Shown here in pieces: positions 1 through 6,403 of a DNA stretch of 14,085 bases. Origin of the DNA: Peptostreptococcaceae bacterium. GTDB taxonomy: Bacteria > Bacillota_A > Clostridia > Peptostreptococcales > Acidaminobacteraceae. The DNA lies in assembly GCA_013619035.1 (NCBI GenBank), contig JABXKX010000017.1, positions 1-14,085 on the forward strand, given 5' to 3'. The position numbers were made by a program, and so were the translations under genes. Each line of letters starts with the position of its first letter. The first letter of the stretch is position 1. The notes beneath the pieces were generated by a model. It had not been told where the DNA came from and did no database searches. It worked only from the letters and a program-made list of their open reading frames with translations.

Positions 1-16
1 ACTTAAATCTTAGAAT

Positions 17-45
17 TTGAATTAAGTTTCTTTAATTGTTATTCT
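17..45 (+). promoter_or_regulatory. Candidate promoter for the TraB/GumN lipoprotein gene
   Basis: A TTGAAT box at 17-22 and a TATTCT box at 40-45 are separated by 17 bases, each matching the sigma-A consensus at four of six positions. The start of transcription would fall near 52, leaving a very short leader that still holds the AGGAG ribosome binding site at 59-63. This is pattern matching in AT-rich DNA, so it is only a candidate. Confidence 0.35.
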
Positions 46-66
46 GTTTAGGAAAGGTAGGAGACT

Positions 67-1065
67 ATGAAGAAAAGAATATTAATAATAAGTATGATAC
101 TGATCATTTTATCATCTGTCATCGGATGTTCAAATGATGTGAATCAAAACACAAACGAGGTTGTTCAAAATGAATCAATAAATAATGAACAAGCCGTTAA
201 TGAAGAAAGCACTGTTGATGAAGCCACTGAAATAATTGAAGAAACTGTAGTATATGGAGATAACAAAGGATTCCTTTGGGAAGTTAAAAATGAAGAGGCA
301 ACAGTTTATCTGTTTGGTTCTATACATATGGCAGACGAATCATTATACCCATTTCATGAAACAGTAGAAAAAGCATTTGAAGTTTCAGATGTATTAGGGG
401 TAGAGGCTGATGTATCTGATATGAAAGCCATACAAGCTCTTGCGCCATCTTTAATGTATGAAGGTGAAGATACGGTTTACAATCATTTGAGTGAAGAAGG
501 TATTGAAAAGTTTGAAATGATTTGTTCAGAAATTAATTTAAAACCCAAGTTATTTGAAAAGTTTAGAGTCTGGGTTGTTGGTTCAAACTTAATGTCTATG
601 CAACTGATGAAATCTGAGTATTCTGGTACTGAAGGTGTGGATATGTATTTCTTAGATCAAGCTAAGAAAATGGATAAAGACGTTGAAGAACTAGAAGGCA
701 TGTTGTTCCAGATAGATATGATGAATGGCTTTACTGATGAACAACAGGAATCAATATTCTTATCGTCTTTAGGCACAACAGAGGAATCGATAGAAGATTT
801 TAGAGAACTTTATGAAACCTATTTAACAGGTGACGAACAACTGATGACAGAGTATTTGTTTAATACGGATAATGAAATGACTTCAGATGATGAAGTGGAA
901 GAAGCCATATTAATCAATAGAAATGTTGGCATGGCAGAGAAAATAGAGGGATATTTACAAACCGATCAAACCTATTTTGTAGTGGTTGGTTTGGCTCATT
1001 ATTTAGGTGATGATAGTGTGATTAAATATTTAGAAGATAAAGGATATACAGTGGAAAGAAAGTAA
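67..1065 (+). CDS. TraB/GumN family lipoprotein
   Basis: The protein has 332 residues. It starts with a basic, hydrophobic leader and a lipobox ending at Cys21 (VIGC), so it is expected to be lipid-anchored on the outer face of the membrane. Residues 22-65 form a linker rich in Asn, Glu, Val and Thr. The domain that follows carries the TraB/GumN hallmarks: a GSIH motif (84-87) after a WEV-YLFGS strand, a conserved Glu at 113, the central LEG-FQ segment, and a second GLAH motif (308-311) in the last 30 residues. The family (TraB/PrgY/GumN, related to the TIKI metalloproteases) is thought to bind metal through these GxxH motifs, but its bacterial substrates are mostly unknown. The start is set by AGGAG at 59-63. 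The gene stands alone, with its own promoter candidate and terminator. Family assignment is firm; function is open. Confidence 0.88.
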   Translation: MKKRILIISMILIILSSVIGCSNDVNQNTNEVVQNESINNEQAVNEESTVDEATEIIEETVVYGDNKGFLWEVKNEEATVYLFGSIHMADESLYPFHETVEKAFEVSDVLGVEADVSDMKAIQALAPSLMYEGEDTVYNHLSEEGIEKFEMICSEINLKPKLFEKFRVWVVGSNLMSMQLMKSEYSGTEGVDMYFLDQAKKMDKDVEELEGMLFQIDMMNGFTDEQQESIFLSSLGTTEESIEDFRELYETYLTGDEQLMTEYLFNTDNEMTSDDEVEEAILINRNVGMAEKIEGYLQTDQTYFVVVGLAHYLGDDSVIKYLEDKGYTVERK

Positions 1066-1082
1066 TTTTACTTTCTTTTTTT
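1055..1082 (+). terminator. AU-rich intrinsic terminator candidate after the TraB/GumN gene
   Basis: A 10-bp perfect stem (1055-1064 with 1069-1078) encloses a 4-base loop and is followed by four more T residues. It includes the stop codon of the lipoprotein gene. The stem has only two G-C pairs, so it may be a weak terminator. Confidence 0.5.
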
Positions 1083-1089
1083 CACGTCA

Positions 1090-1098
1090 TGCTATAAA
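1090..1098 (+). promoter_or_regulatory. Extended -10 promoter candidate for the ThrE-like pair
   Basis: TGCTATAAA is an extended -10 element lying 19 bases before the start codon at 1118. No convincing -35 box sits at the right distance, because that region is taken up by the terminator hairpin arm. The ribosome binding site AGAGGTG (1107-1113) follows it. Confidence 0.35.
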
Positions 1099-1117
1099 CT
1101 AGTCATAGAGGTGAACA

Positions 1118-1897
1118 ATGGAAAAACAGATTATTAAAAAAACTCTAGAAGTCGCTATTTTAGCAGGGCGCATCATGTTAGAAAATGGTGCAGAAACGTC
1201 TAGAGTAGAGGATACAATTCAAAGGATATGTTGTAGTAGAGGACTCGTAGTAGAAAACTTTACAATCCCAACAGGCATCTTTCTTTCTTGCCAATACAAC
1301 GATGATTATTATCCTTATGTGATACGAACAAAATCAATGACAATTGATTTAGAAATCATAGCAAAGATTAATAGTTTTTCAAGAAAATTTGTCAATTCAG
1401 ATATGAGTGTTGATGATGCCTTTCTTGAATTAGAAGAAATCAAACACACGCCACATTTTAAGCCATGGATTGTCAGTACTTTTGGTGGTGTAGCAGGTGG
1501 ATTTTTCACACTAGCATTTAGAGGTAGTTTTTTAGAAGCAATCATCGCTTTTATCACCTCTTTTATTGTGGTTACAGTCGTTAATAGACTTTCAAAACAT
1601 GCAGGCGCATTTGTTAGAAATGCAATCGGTGGTATGGTGAATACATTGGTCGCATTTATATTGATTGGTTTATTTTCATCAATAGATCCGAATTTATCAC
1701 TTTCAAATATTGTAATTGGGTCGTTGATGCCACTGGTACCTGGTGTTGCTATTACCAATGCTTTTAGAGATTCTATTTCAGGAGATTTTGTTTCAGGGAT
1801 TTCTAAATTAACAGAGGCTGTACTTATAGCAGTAGCCATTGCTTTAGGTGTTGGTGTTATACTACACTTAAAAGTTTTAATGACAGGGAGTGTATAA
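1118..1897 (+). CDS. Threonine/serine exporter (ThrE) family, large subunit (DUF1212-type)
   Basis: A membrane protein of 259 residues. The first 110 or so form the conserved cytoplasmic domain of the ThrE N-terminal half, with the signature NGAETSRVEDT at 23-33. The rest contains about five hydrophobic segments and the loop PLVPGVAITNAFRD (205-218), which is diagnostic of the family. In Corynebacterium ThrE both halves are one polypeptide; in many Bacillota they are separate proteins, as here. The expected role is export of threonine and serine (or related small substrates) driven by the membrane potential, together with the next gene. The two genes overlap by one base (TAATG), so they are translated together. 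Family assignment is strong; the substrate is inferred only from the family. Confidence 0.88.
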   Translation: MEKQIIKKTLEVAILAGRIMLENGAETSRVEDTIQRICCSRGLVVENFTIPTGIFLSCQYNDDYYPYVIRTKSMTIDLEIIAKINSFSRKFVNSDMSVDDAFLELEEIKHTPHFKPWIVSTFGGVAGGFFTLAFRGSFLEAIIAFITSFIVVTVVNRLSKHAGAFVRNAIGGMVNTLVAFILIGLFSSIDPNLSLSNIVIGSLMPLVPGVAITNAFRDSISGDFVSGISKLTEAVLIAVAIALGVGVILHLKVLMTGSV

Positions 1898-2334
1898 TGT
1901 TAGATTTTGTTTATGCTTTTTTTGCAACAATAGGATTTGCAGTTCTGTTTAATATACCTAGAAAACAAGTTTTATTTGCAGGTTATGCAGGCGGACTGGG
2001 ATGGTTAATGTATCAACTGTTACAATCGGTAGGTGTTTCAATATTCTTTTCATCATTTATTGGTGCATTGGTAGTAGGCATCTTAGCTGAAACCTTTGCC
2101 AAAATAAGAAAAATGCCGGCAACTGTTTTTGTTGTACCAGGGATTATTCCTTTGGTACCAGGTTACGGTTTGTATTTTGCAATGTTAAGTATTATTGAGA
2201 ATAATTATGATGAAGCATTACGTGTAGGGTTTGAAACATTAATGGTTGCTGCAGTGATCGCAAGTGCTATTATTGTTTCTACTACATTTGGGAAATTAAT
2301 CAAGAAACCACAAATTGTGAAAAAAAAGTCATAA
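1897..2334 (+). CDS. Threonine/serine exporter (ThrE) family, small subunit (DUF3815-type)
   Basis: This 145-residue protein is almost entirely hydrophobic, with about four to five membrane segments. It has the family motif VPGIIPLVPG (80-89), which mirrors the PLVPG loop of its partner, and it ends in a basic Lys-rich tail. It corresponds to the C-terminal half of single-chain ThrE exporters and should form a complex with the preceding gene product. The start codon shares its first base with the stop of the upstream gene. No terminator is visible between its stop and the next promoter only a few bases downstream, so read-through into the riboswitch leader is possible. Confidence 0.86.
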   Translation: MLDFVYAFFATIGFAVLFNIPRKQVLFAGYAGGLGWLMYQLLQSVGVSIFFSSFIGALVVGILAETFAKIRKMPATVFVVPGIIPLVPGYGLYFAMLSIIENNYDEALRVGFETLMVAAVIASAIIVSTTFGKLIKKPQIVKKKS

Positions 2335-2339
2335 AGGTA

Positions 2340-2368
2340 TTGTTAGTTATTACTAGCTATGCTATACT
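2340..2368 (+). promoter_or_regulatory. Promoter of the cobalamin operon
   Basis: TTGTTA at 2340-2345 and TATACT at 2363-2368 are separated by exactly 17 bases, and the -10 box is preceded by TG at the extended position (TGCTATACT). The predicted start of transcription near 2375 lies about 20 bases before the first paired base of the riboswitch, which is the expected geometry. Confidence 0.65.
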
Positions 2369-2552
2369 TCACATGGTAATTAAAAAATATGCGATTAAGG
2401 TGCCGTCAGGGTAATAGGGAATGAGGTTAAACACCTCAGCAGCCACCGCTACTGTATTTAGGGATGAAATCTAAATGTCACTGAAGTATTTATACTTTGG
2501 GAAGACTAGAGAGTAAGATGATCTAAAAGCCAGGAAACCTGCCTTAATATGT

Positions 2553-2618
2553 AATCAGCTTCGGTGAGAAGCCATAGGTAAACTGTATGTTTTTTTGAAT
2601 ATAATATCATTGCTGATT
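2553..2618 (+). promoter_or_regulatory. Predicted antiterminator helix
   Basis: AATCAGC at 2553-2559 is the exact reverse complement of GCTGATT at 2612-2618, which is the 5' arm of the terminator. The same AATCAGC also shares two bases with the hairpin at 2558-2572. The antiterminator therefore cannot coexist with either the terminator or the fully formed hairpin, giving a simple on/off switch for the riboswitch. Confidence 0.6.
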
Positions 2619-2640
2619 CTTTTTGGAGTCAGTTTTTTTT
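2612..2640 (+). terminator. Riboswitch-controlled intrinsic terminator
   Basis: CTGATTC (2613-2619) pairs with GAGTCAG (2626-2632) through seven base pairs including one G-T wobble. The loop is six bases and the 3' arm is followed directly by eight T residues (2633-2640). This is the classic intrinsic terminator of a Gram-positive riboswitch leader. Confidence 0.8.
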
Positions 2641-2738
2641 GTTGTCTAAAACTCAGTACTTAAAGTCAGTGATGAATCTACTGATATAACTTTTAAAACA
2701 ATATAGTATGTATCTAAGAACTTTATTTTGGAGAAAAT
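2641..2738 (+). other. Untranslated leader between terminator and first gene
   Basis: This stretch carries no gene. It holds a weak TCAGT/ACTGA stem with a 9-base loop near 2666-2684 and the ribosome binding site GGAG at 2730-2733, five bases before the start codon at 2739. A TATAGT at 2702-2707 resembles a -10 box but lacks a credible -35. Confidence 0.5.
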
Positions 2739-3527
2739 ATGAAAATAGGATTGATTCAAATCAATAATACATTTGATATTTCAAAGAATATCGAAAAAAT
2801 AATTAAATTCATAGAAACAAAAAAAGAGGTTACTTATTTTGCATTAGGAGAGAATGCTTTAACAGGTTATACCTCAGATCCATCTGAGTTAAACACCATT
2901 GATCTAGAGGATGATAGAGTGTTAACGCTAAAAGCTTATTGTAGTAAAAATGACATTCATTTGTTTGTAGGCGCTGCATTAAAACTAACGGATGGCTATT
3001 ATAACAGTTATCTCTATATTCACCATACCATACAGGTTTATCATAAAACTCATTTAGGTCTTAGGGAAAAAAAGCTCTTTAATGCTGGTGATAACTTGAA
3101 TGTCTTTCAAACAGGATTTATGAATTTTGGAACGTGTACATGTATTGAAAGTCATATTCCAGATATCGCTCAAACATATGCTTTAAGAGGTGCTGACTGT
3201 TTATTAATGCCATTTGCATCTCCAAGTCCATGTGGCTTACGAGAAACTCTCTGGCAAAAGTATTTACCGGCAAGAGCGTATGATAACGGTGTTTATGTCA
3301 TCGCCATTAATTTAACAGGGACACTAAAAGGCATGACTTATACCGGAGGTATGATGGTCATCAATCCTAAAGGACAAGTTATTATGAGTTATTTTGGTGA
3401 TGATGAAACAATAAGAGTAGTAGATATAGACAAAAAACAAGTTGAAGCAAGAAAGATTGGTAAAACCAATTATCTAAATAGAAGACGTCAAGAATTGTAT
3501 GAGGGGAGTAACCATGTCATATATTAA
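2739..3527 (+). CDS. Nitrilase-superfamily carbon-nitrogen hydrolase
   Basis: The protein has 262 residues, the usual size of a single-domain amidase of this superfamily. The catalytic residues can be placed in order: Glu38 in LGENALTGY (most relatives have Pro before this Glu, here Gly37), Lys103 in YHKTHLG, the second conserved Glu at 110, and the nucleophile Cys135 in GTCTCIES-IPD. The Cys is followed by Ile-Glu where many relatives have Tyr/Trp-Asp. After it comes the usual RGAD-LLMP strand (150-158). Family members hydrolyse amides, carbamoyl compounds or, rarely, nitriles. The substrate here is unknown. It is the first gene after the cobalamin riboswitch and overlaps cbiC by 14 bases, so it is co-expressed with corrin ring synthesis. 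An action on a corrinoid side-chain amide, or supply of ammonia or a precursor, are guesses. It appears intact, with no domain fusion. Confidence 0.85.
   Translation: MKIGLIQINNTFDISKNIEKIIKFIETKKEVTYFALGENALTGYTSDPSELNTIDLEDDRVLTLKAYCSKNDIHLFVGAALKLTDGYYNSYLYIHHTIQVYHKTHLGLREKKLFNAGDNLNVFQTGFMNFGTCTCIESHIPDIAQTYALRGADCLLMPFASPSPCGLRETLWQKYLPARAYDNGVYVIAINLTGTLKGMTYTGGMMVINPKGQVIMSYFGDDETIRVVDIDKKQVEARKIGKTNYLNRRRQELYEGSNHVIY
3501..3508 (+). promoter_or_regulatory. Ribosome binding site that sets the cbiC start
   Basis: GAGGGGAG lies five bases before the ATG at 3514. The in-frame ATG at 3499 lies just before this site and so cannot use it, which makes 3514 the preferred start. Confidence 0.75.
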
Positions 3528-4137
3528 GAATCCAGAACGCATTGAAGAAAAAAGTTTTGAAATTATTGGTGAAGAAGGATATGACTTATTAAAGCATTAT
3601 TCAGAAGAAGAGTTGATGATCATAAAACGTGTCATCCATACAACAGCAGATTTTGAATACGGCAGTATCACAGAGATATCAAAAGATGCCATTGAAGTTG
3701 GAAAACGTGTTTTATTAGAAGGTAAAAATATCTATGCAGATACATCAATGATTATGACCGGTGTCAGAAGACGCAAATTAGAATCACTGGGTGTAAAGAT
3801 CTTAAATTTTGTACATGATGAAGACGTGTATGAAATGGCAGAAAAAGAAAGCATCACAAGATCTATGGCAGGTATTAAAAAGGCATCGCTTGATCCTTCT
3901 ATAAAAATATTTGCAATCGGTAATGCCCCAACAGCCATTTTTCAATTAAAAGAATTGATTGAAAACGGTTATCCAAAACCAGAATTGATTATTGGTGTGC
4001 CGGTTGGTTTTGTAGGAGCAGATGAATCAAAAGAATTATTAAGTGAGATGGGTGTACCTTATATCAGAGTCAATGGTAGAAAGGGTGGCAGTACAGTTGC
4101 AGTTGCTATCATCAATGCACTCCTAAAAATGATATGA
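3514..4137 (+). CDS. cbiC: Cobalt-precorrin-8 methylmutase CbiC
   Basis: CbiC moves the methyl group from C11 to C12 of cobalt-precorrin-8 to give cobyrinic acid, the last ring-forming step of the anaerobic pathway, in the cytoplasm. From the ATG at 3514 the protein has 207 residues, normal for the family; an in-frame ATG at 3499 would add five residues but lacks a ribosome binding site. Visible hallmarks are RVIHTTADFEY (39-49), whose His42 matches the catalytic histidine known from the CobH/CbiC family, the MTGVRRR segment (81-87), IGNAPTA (135-141), GVPVGFVGADESKE (161-174), and the terminal GRKGGSTVAVAIINAL. It overlaps the nitrilase gene by 14 bases and the cbiD start by four bases (ATGA). 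No anomalies are seen. Confidence 0.96.
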   Translation: MSYIKNPERIEEKSFEIIGEEGYDLLKHYSEEELMIIKRVIHTTADFEYGSITEISKDAIEVGKRVLLEGKNIYADTSMIMTGVRRRKLESLGVKILNFVHDEDVYEMAEKESITRSMAGIKKASLDPSIKIFAIGNAPTAIFQLKELIENGYPKPELIIGVPVGFVGADESKELLSEMGVPYIRVNGRKGGSTVAVAIINALLKMI

Positions 4138-5240
4138 TAAAAAACATTTATAAAAATGGTAAAACGCTTAGATACGGTTATACCACTGGATCGTGCGCTG
4201 CTGCAGCAGCAAAGGCTGCAACCCATATGCTTCTGTCTGGTAAACAAATTACTTCTGTAGAATTAATGACGCCAAAAGGCTGGTTATTGAATTTAGAGGT
4301 GTTGGAGATTGAAGCTAAAGAGTCTGTTGCCTGCGCTATTAAAAAAGACAGTGGCGATGATCCTGATATAACCAATGGTATTTTGATTCATGCAAAAGTA
4401 TCTAAAACAACATCTGATCTAAAACTCATAGGTGGGATTGGTGTGGGTCAGGTCACTAAAAAAGGTTTGAGTGTAGCAGTTGGTGAACCTGCGATTAATC
4501 CAGTACCTAGAAAGATGATTATTGAATCTGTTCAAGAACTCTGTAGACAATATGGGTATGAAGAAGGTTTGGAGATTGAGATTTCGGTACCGGAAGGTGT
4601 AGAAATTGCAAAGAAAACATTTAATCCTAAACTTGGTATTTTGGGCGGTATTTCAATTATTGGAACGACTGGTATTGTTGAACCCATGAGTGAAGAAGCT
4701 TTTAAGGACAGTTTAAGATTAGAACTCAATCAGATATCAGATGACATGATGGTTTTAACCCCTGGAAATTATGGTCGTGATTATTGTATGGAGTTTGGTG
4801 TTTCAGAAAACAAAATCCTTAAAATCAGTAATTTTGTAGGTTATATGTTTGAACGAGCGGTTGAAGCTAAGAAGAAAAAGATACTATTTATTGGTCATAT
4901 CGGCAAACTTATAAAAGTTGCAGGGGGCATCTTTCATACGCATAGTCGTGTTTCTGATGCCAGGATGGATATTTTAGTGTCACATCTGGTAAGAATTCAT
5001 GCAACACATGACCAGTTGTCTTATGTTCTAACCTGTAATACAACTGAAGAAGCTGTGAATTATATTGTAGATGAAGGCTTATCTGAAGTATTTGATCTTA
5101 TCGTCGAGTCCATTCAAAGTAGGCTTGAAGGTTTTGTGTTTGAAGGTTTAAAAGTAGAAGTCATTTTGTTTTCTTTAGATCAAGGTTTACTTTCTAAAAC
5201 AAAATGTGCTAATGATTATTTGGAGGTGCTCAGTGAATAA
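4134..5240 (+). CDS. cbiD: Cobalt-precorrin-5B (C1)-methyltransferase CbiD
   Basis: CbiD adds the C1 methyl group to cobalt-precorrin-5B using S-adenosylmethionine. It is not related to the canonical tetrapyrrole methylases such as CbiE, L, F and H. The 368-residue length is typical. Motifs visible are the N-terminal RYGYTTGSCAAAAAKAA (13-29), KKDSGDDPD (70-78), the GGISIIGTTGIV turn (171-182), PGNYGRD (210-216), and HTHSRVSDAR (268-277). The ATG overlaps the cbiC stop as ATGA and has no clear ribosome binding site of its own, so its translation probably depends on ribosomes ending cbiC. The 3' end contains the start region of cbiE. Confidence 0.96.
   Translation: MIKNIYKNGKTLRYGYTTGSCAAAAAKAATHMLLSGKQITSVELMTPKGWLLNLEVLEIEAKESVACAIKKDSGDDPDITNGILIHAKVSKTTSDLKLIGGIGVGQVTKKGLSVAVGEPAINPVPRKMIIESVQELCRQYGYEEGLEIEISVPEGVEIAKKTFNPKLGILGGISIIGTTGIVEPMSEEAFKDSLRLELNQISDDMMVLTPGNYGRDYCMEFGVSENKILKISNFVGYMFERAVEAKKKKILFIGHIGKLIKVAGGIFHTHSRVSDARMDILVSHLVRIHATHDQLSYVLTCNTTEEAVNYIVDEGLSEVFDLIVESIQSRLEGFVFEGLKVEVILFSLDQGLLSKTKCANDYLEVLSE
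5222..5228 (+). promoter_or_regulatory. Ribosome binding site that sets the cbiE start
   Basis: GGAGGTG lies four bases before the GTG at 5233. It lies inside the end of cbiD and downstream of the in-frame ATG at 5206, so the GTG is the likely start. Confidence 0.8.
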
Positions 5241-5844
5241 AATATGGGTTATTGGTTTAGGGCCAGGTCATCCTGACTATATGTTACCAATCGCAAAACA
5301 TAAATTATTACTAGCTGAGAGAGTTTATGGTGGTAAACGTCATCTGGAAATGTATGACATAAAGGGTGATAAAGTACAGATAAGAATCCCTTTATTAGAA
5401 ACCATAGAGGATATCAAGTCAAATTATCATTTAAAACAAACCGCTGTTTTGGTATCAGGAGATACTGGATTTTACAGTTTTCTTGAAATGTTAAAAGAAC
5501 ATTTTGCTGAAGATGAATTAGAGACTTATCCAGGCATTAGTTCATTGCAGTATTTGTTTTCCAAGTTAAATATGTCATATCACAATGCATATATCGGTAG
5601 TGTTCACGGTAGAGCCATTGAAGATGAGGTGTTTAGAAACTATAATATCATGGGTTTATTAACAGATCATAAACAAGGACCAAAAGAGTTGATGGATAAA
5701 CTTAGAAAGCTAGATTTGTCAGCCACTCTTTTTATCGGTGAAAATTTAAGTTATAGCACTGAAAAAATTACAAGAATACATACTTCTGAAGATATAGAAG
5801 GGGCGTATAGTTCATTATGCGTGGTGGTGATTAAATTTGATTAA
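5233..5844 (+). CDS. cbiE: Cobalt-precorrin-7 (C5)-methyltransferase CbiE
   Basis: CbiE methylates C5 of the corrin ring with S-adenosylmethionine; it works with CbiT, and the two are fused as CobL in aerobic organisms. Here they are separate but overlapping genes. The protein has 203 residues from the GTG start, which gives an N-terminus (NKIWVIGLGPGHPDY) fitting the family; an upstream ATG at 5206 would add nine residues ahead of the first beta strand and ignore the ribosome binding site. Motifs of the tetrapyrrole methylase fold are GLGPG (8-12), SGDTGFYS (75-82), PGISS (100-104) and SVHGR (123-127). It overlaps cbiD by eight bases and cbiT by eight. Confidence 0.94.
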   Translation: MNKIWVIGLGPGHPDYMLPIAKHKLLLAERVYGGKRHLEMYDIKGDKVQIRIPLLETIEDIKSNYHLKQTAVLVSGDTGFYSFLEMLKEHFAEDELETYPGISSLQYLFSKLNMSYHNAYIGSVHGRAIEDEVFRNYNIMGLLTDHKQGPKELMDKLRKLDLSATLFIGENLSYSTEKITRIHTSEDIEGAYSSLCVVVIKFD

Positions 5845-6403
5845 ACATACCTTTGGAATAAAAGACAGTGAGTTTATTAGAGGTGATGTACCAATGACAA
5901 AAGAAGAAGTACGTGTGATTACGATCTCGAAATTAAATTTAGATAATCATGATACAGTGCTAGATATTGGTGCAGGCACGGGTTCTATAAGTATAGAATG
6001 TGCAAGAGTTATTGAAGGGCAAGTATATGCGATTGAAAGAAATCCTTCTGCTGTAAAACTGTTACATTTGAACCAAGAAAAGTTTGGTGTTTCCAATCTA
6101 CAGATTATAGACGGGTTTGCACCGGAAGATTTGCCAGATGCTGATATCAATAAAATCATTATCGGTGGCTCTGGAGGTAGAATGCAAGAAATCTTTACCG
6201 CAATTGAGAGATATCAAGTAGAGAAAATTGTCATCAATACCATTACTTTAGAAAATACAACAAAAGCAGTGGAACAACTTAAAGCATTTAAATACAAAGA
6301 TATTGAAGTGGTATCAGTCAATATTGCAAAATCAAAAATGGTTGGTAATGTCACAATGATGATGGGACAAAATCCCATCAATATAATTACAGGAGCTAAA
6401 TAA
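5837..6403 (+). CDS. cbiT: Cobalt-precorrin-6B (C15)-methyltransferase, decarboxylating, CbiT
   Basis: CbiT methylates C15 and removes the acetate carboxyl group at C12. Its 188 residues have a class I Rossmann methyltransferase fold: the SAM-binding DIGAGTGSISIE (43-54), the acidic residue at the end of strand 2 in AIER (65-68), and IGGSGG (109-114), which is characteristic of CbiT. The N-terminal IKDSEFIRGDVPMTKEEVR is strongly family-like, so the start must be upstream of the internal ATG at 5894. The only suitable codon is the TTG at 5837, with a weak G-rich stretch (5821-5829) before it, so it may rely on coupling with cbiE. The 3' end of the gene holds a perfect 8-bp inverted repeat, listed separately. 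Confidence 0.93.
   Translation: MIKHTFGIKDSEFIRGDVPMTKEEVRVITISKLNLDNHDTVLDIGAGTGSISIECARVIEGQVYAIERNPSAVKLLHLNQEKFGVSNLQIIDGFAPEDLPDADINKIIIGGSGGRMQEIFTAIERYQVEKIVINTITLENTTKAVEQLKAFKYKDIEVVSVNIAKSKMVGNVTMMMGQNPINIITGAK
6360..6380 (+). repeat. Perfect 8-bp inverted repeat at the end of cbiT
   Basis: TGATGGGA (6360-6367) and TCCCATCA (6373-6380) are exact reverse complements around a 5-base loop. The structure lies 10 bases before the cbiL ribosome binding site AGGAG (6391-6395). No T-run follows, so it is not an intrinsic terminator. In RNA it would form a stable hairpin with four G-C pairs. Confidence 0.6.

Larger units (their letters stand above)
2394..2640 (+). promoter_or_regulatory. 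Cobalamin riboswitch (aptamer plus expression platform)
   Basis: The B12 box AGCCAGGAAACCTGCC (2528-2543) differs from the common form by one base. The upstream core elements are in order: AAGGTGCC near 2398, GGGTAATAGGGAA near 2410, CCGCTACTGTA near 2446, GTCACTG near 2477, and GGGAAGA near 2499. The aptamer is closed by a perfect P1 pairing of ATTAAGG (2394-2400) with CCTTAAT (2542-2548). Internal hairpins are visible at 2423-2437, 2456-2476 and 2484-2497; the developed peripheral arms suggest the adenosylcobalamin-binding class. A further hairpin at 2558-2572, with GGTG in its loop, could kiss the CACC of the 2423-2437 hairpin. Binding of the ligand should favour the terminator at 2612-2640 and shut off the cbi operon. 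The family call is firm; the ligand subclass is inferred. Confidence 0.95.

Noticed and set aside
1..27. ACTTAA/TTAAGT inverted repeat as terminator of an upstream gene
   Set aside because: Only six A-T-rich pairs around a 15-base loop; it overlaps the candidate -35 box and lacks a proper T-run.
1315..1839. A 174-codon open frame on the minus strand inside the ThrE-like gene
   Set aside because: It is antisense to a clearly conserved membrane protein, has no recognisable domain and no ribosome binding site that stands out. The same holds for the other minus-strand open frames in the window.
2679..2707. A second promoter between the riboswitch terminator and the nitrilase gene (TATAGT at 2702-2707)
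   Set aside because: No acceptable -35 box lies 16-18 bases upstream (the sequence there is TACTGA), and single -10-like matches are expected by chance in AT-rich DNA.
2739..3527. Glutamine-hydrolysing NAD synthetase or a CbiA/CbiP-type amidotransferase
   Set aside because: The protein ends after the nitrilase domain with no synthetase domain. CbiA and CbiP use class I glutamine amidotransferase domains, a different fold.
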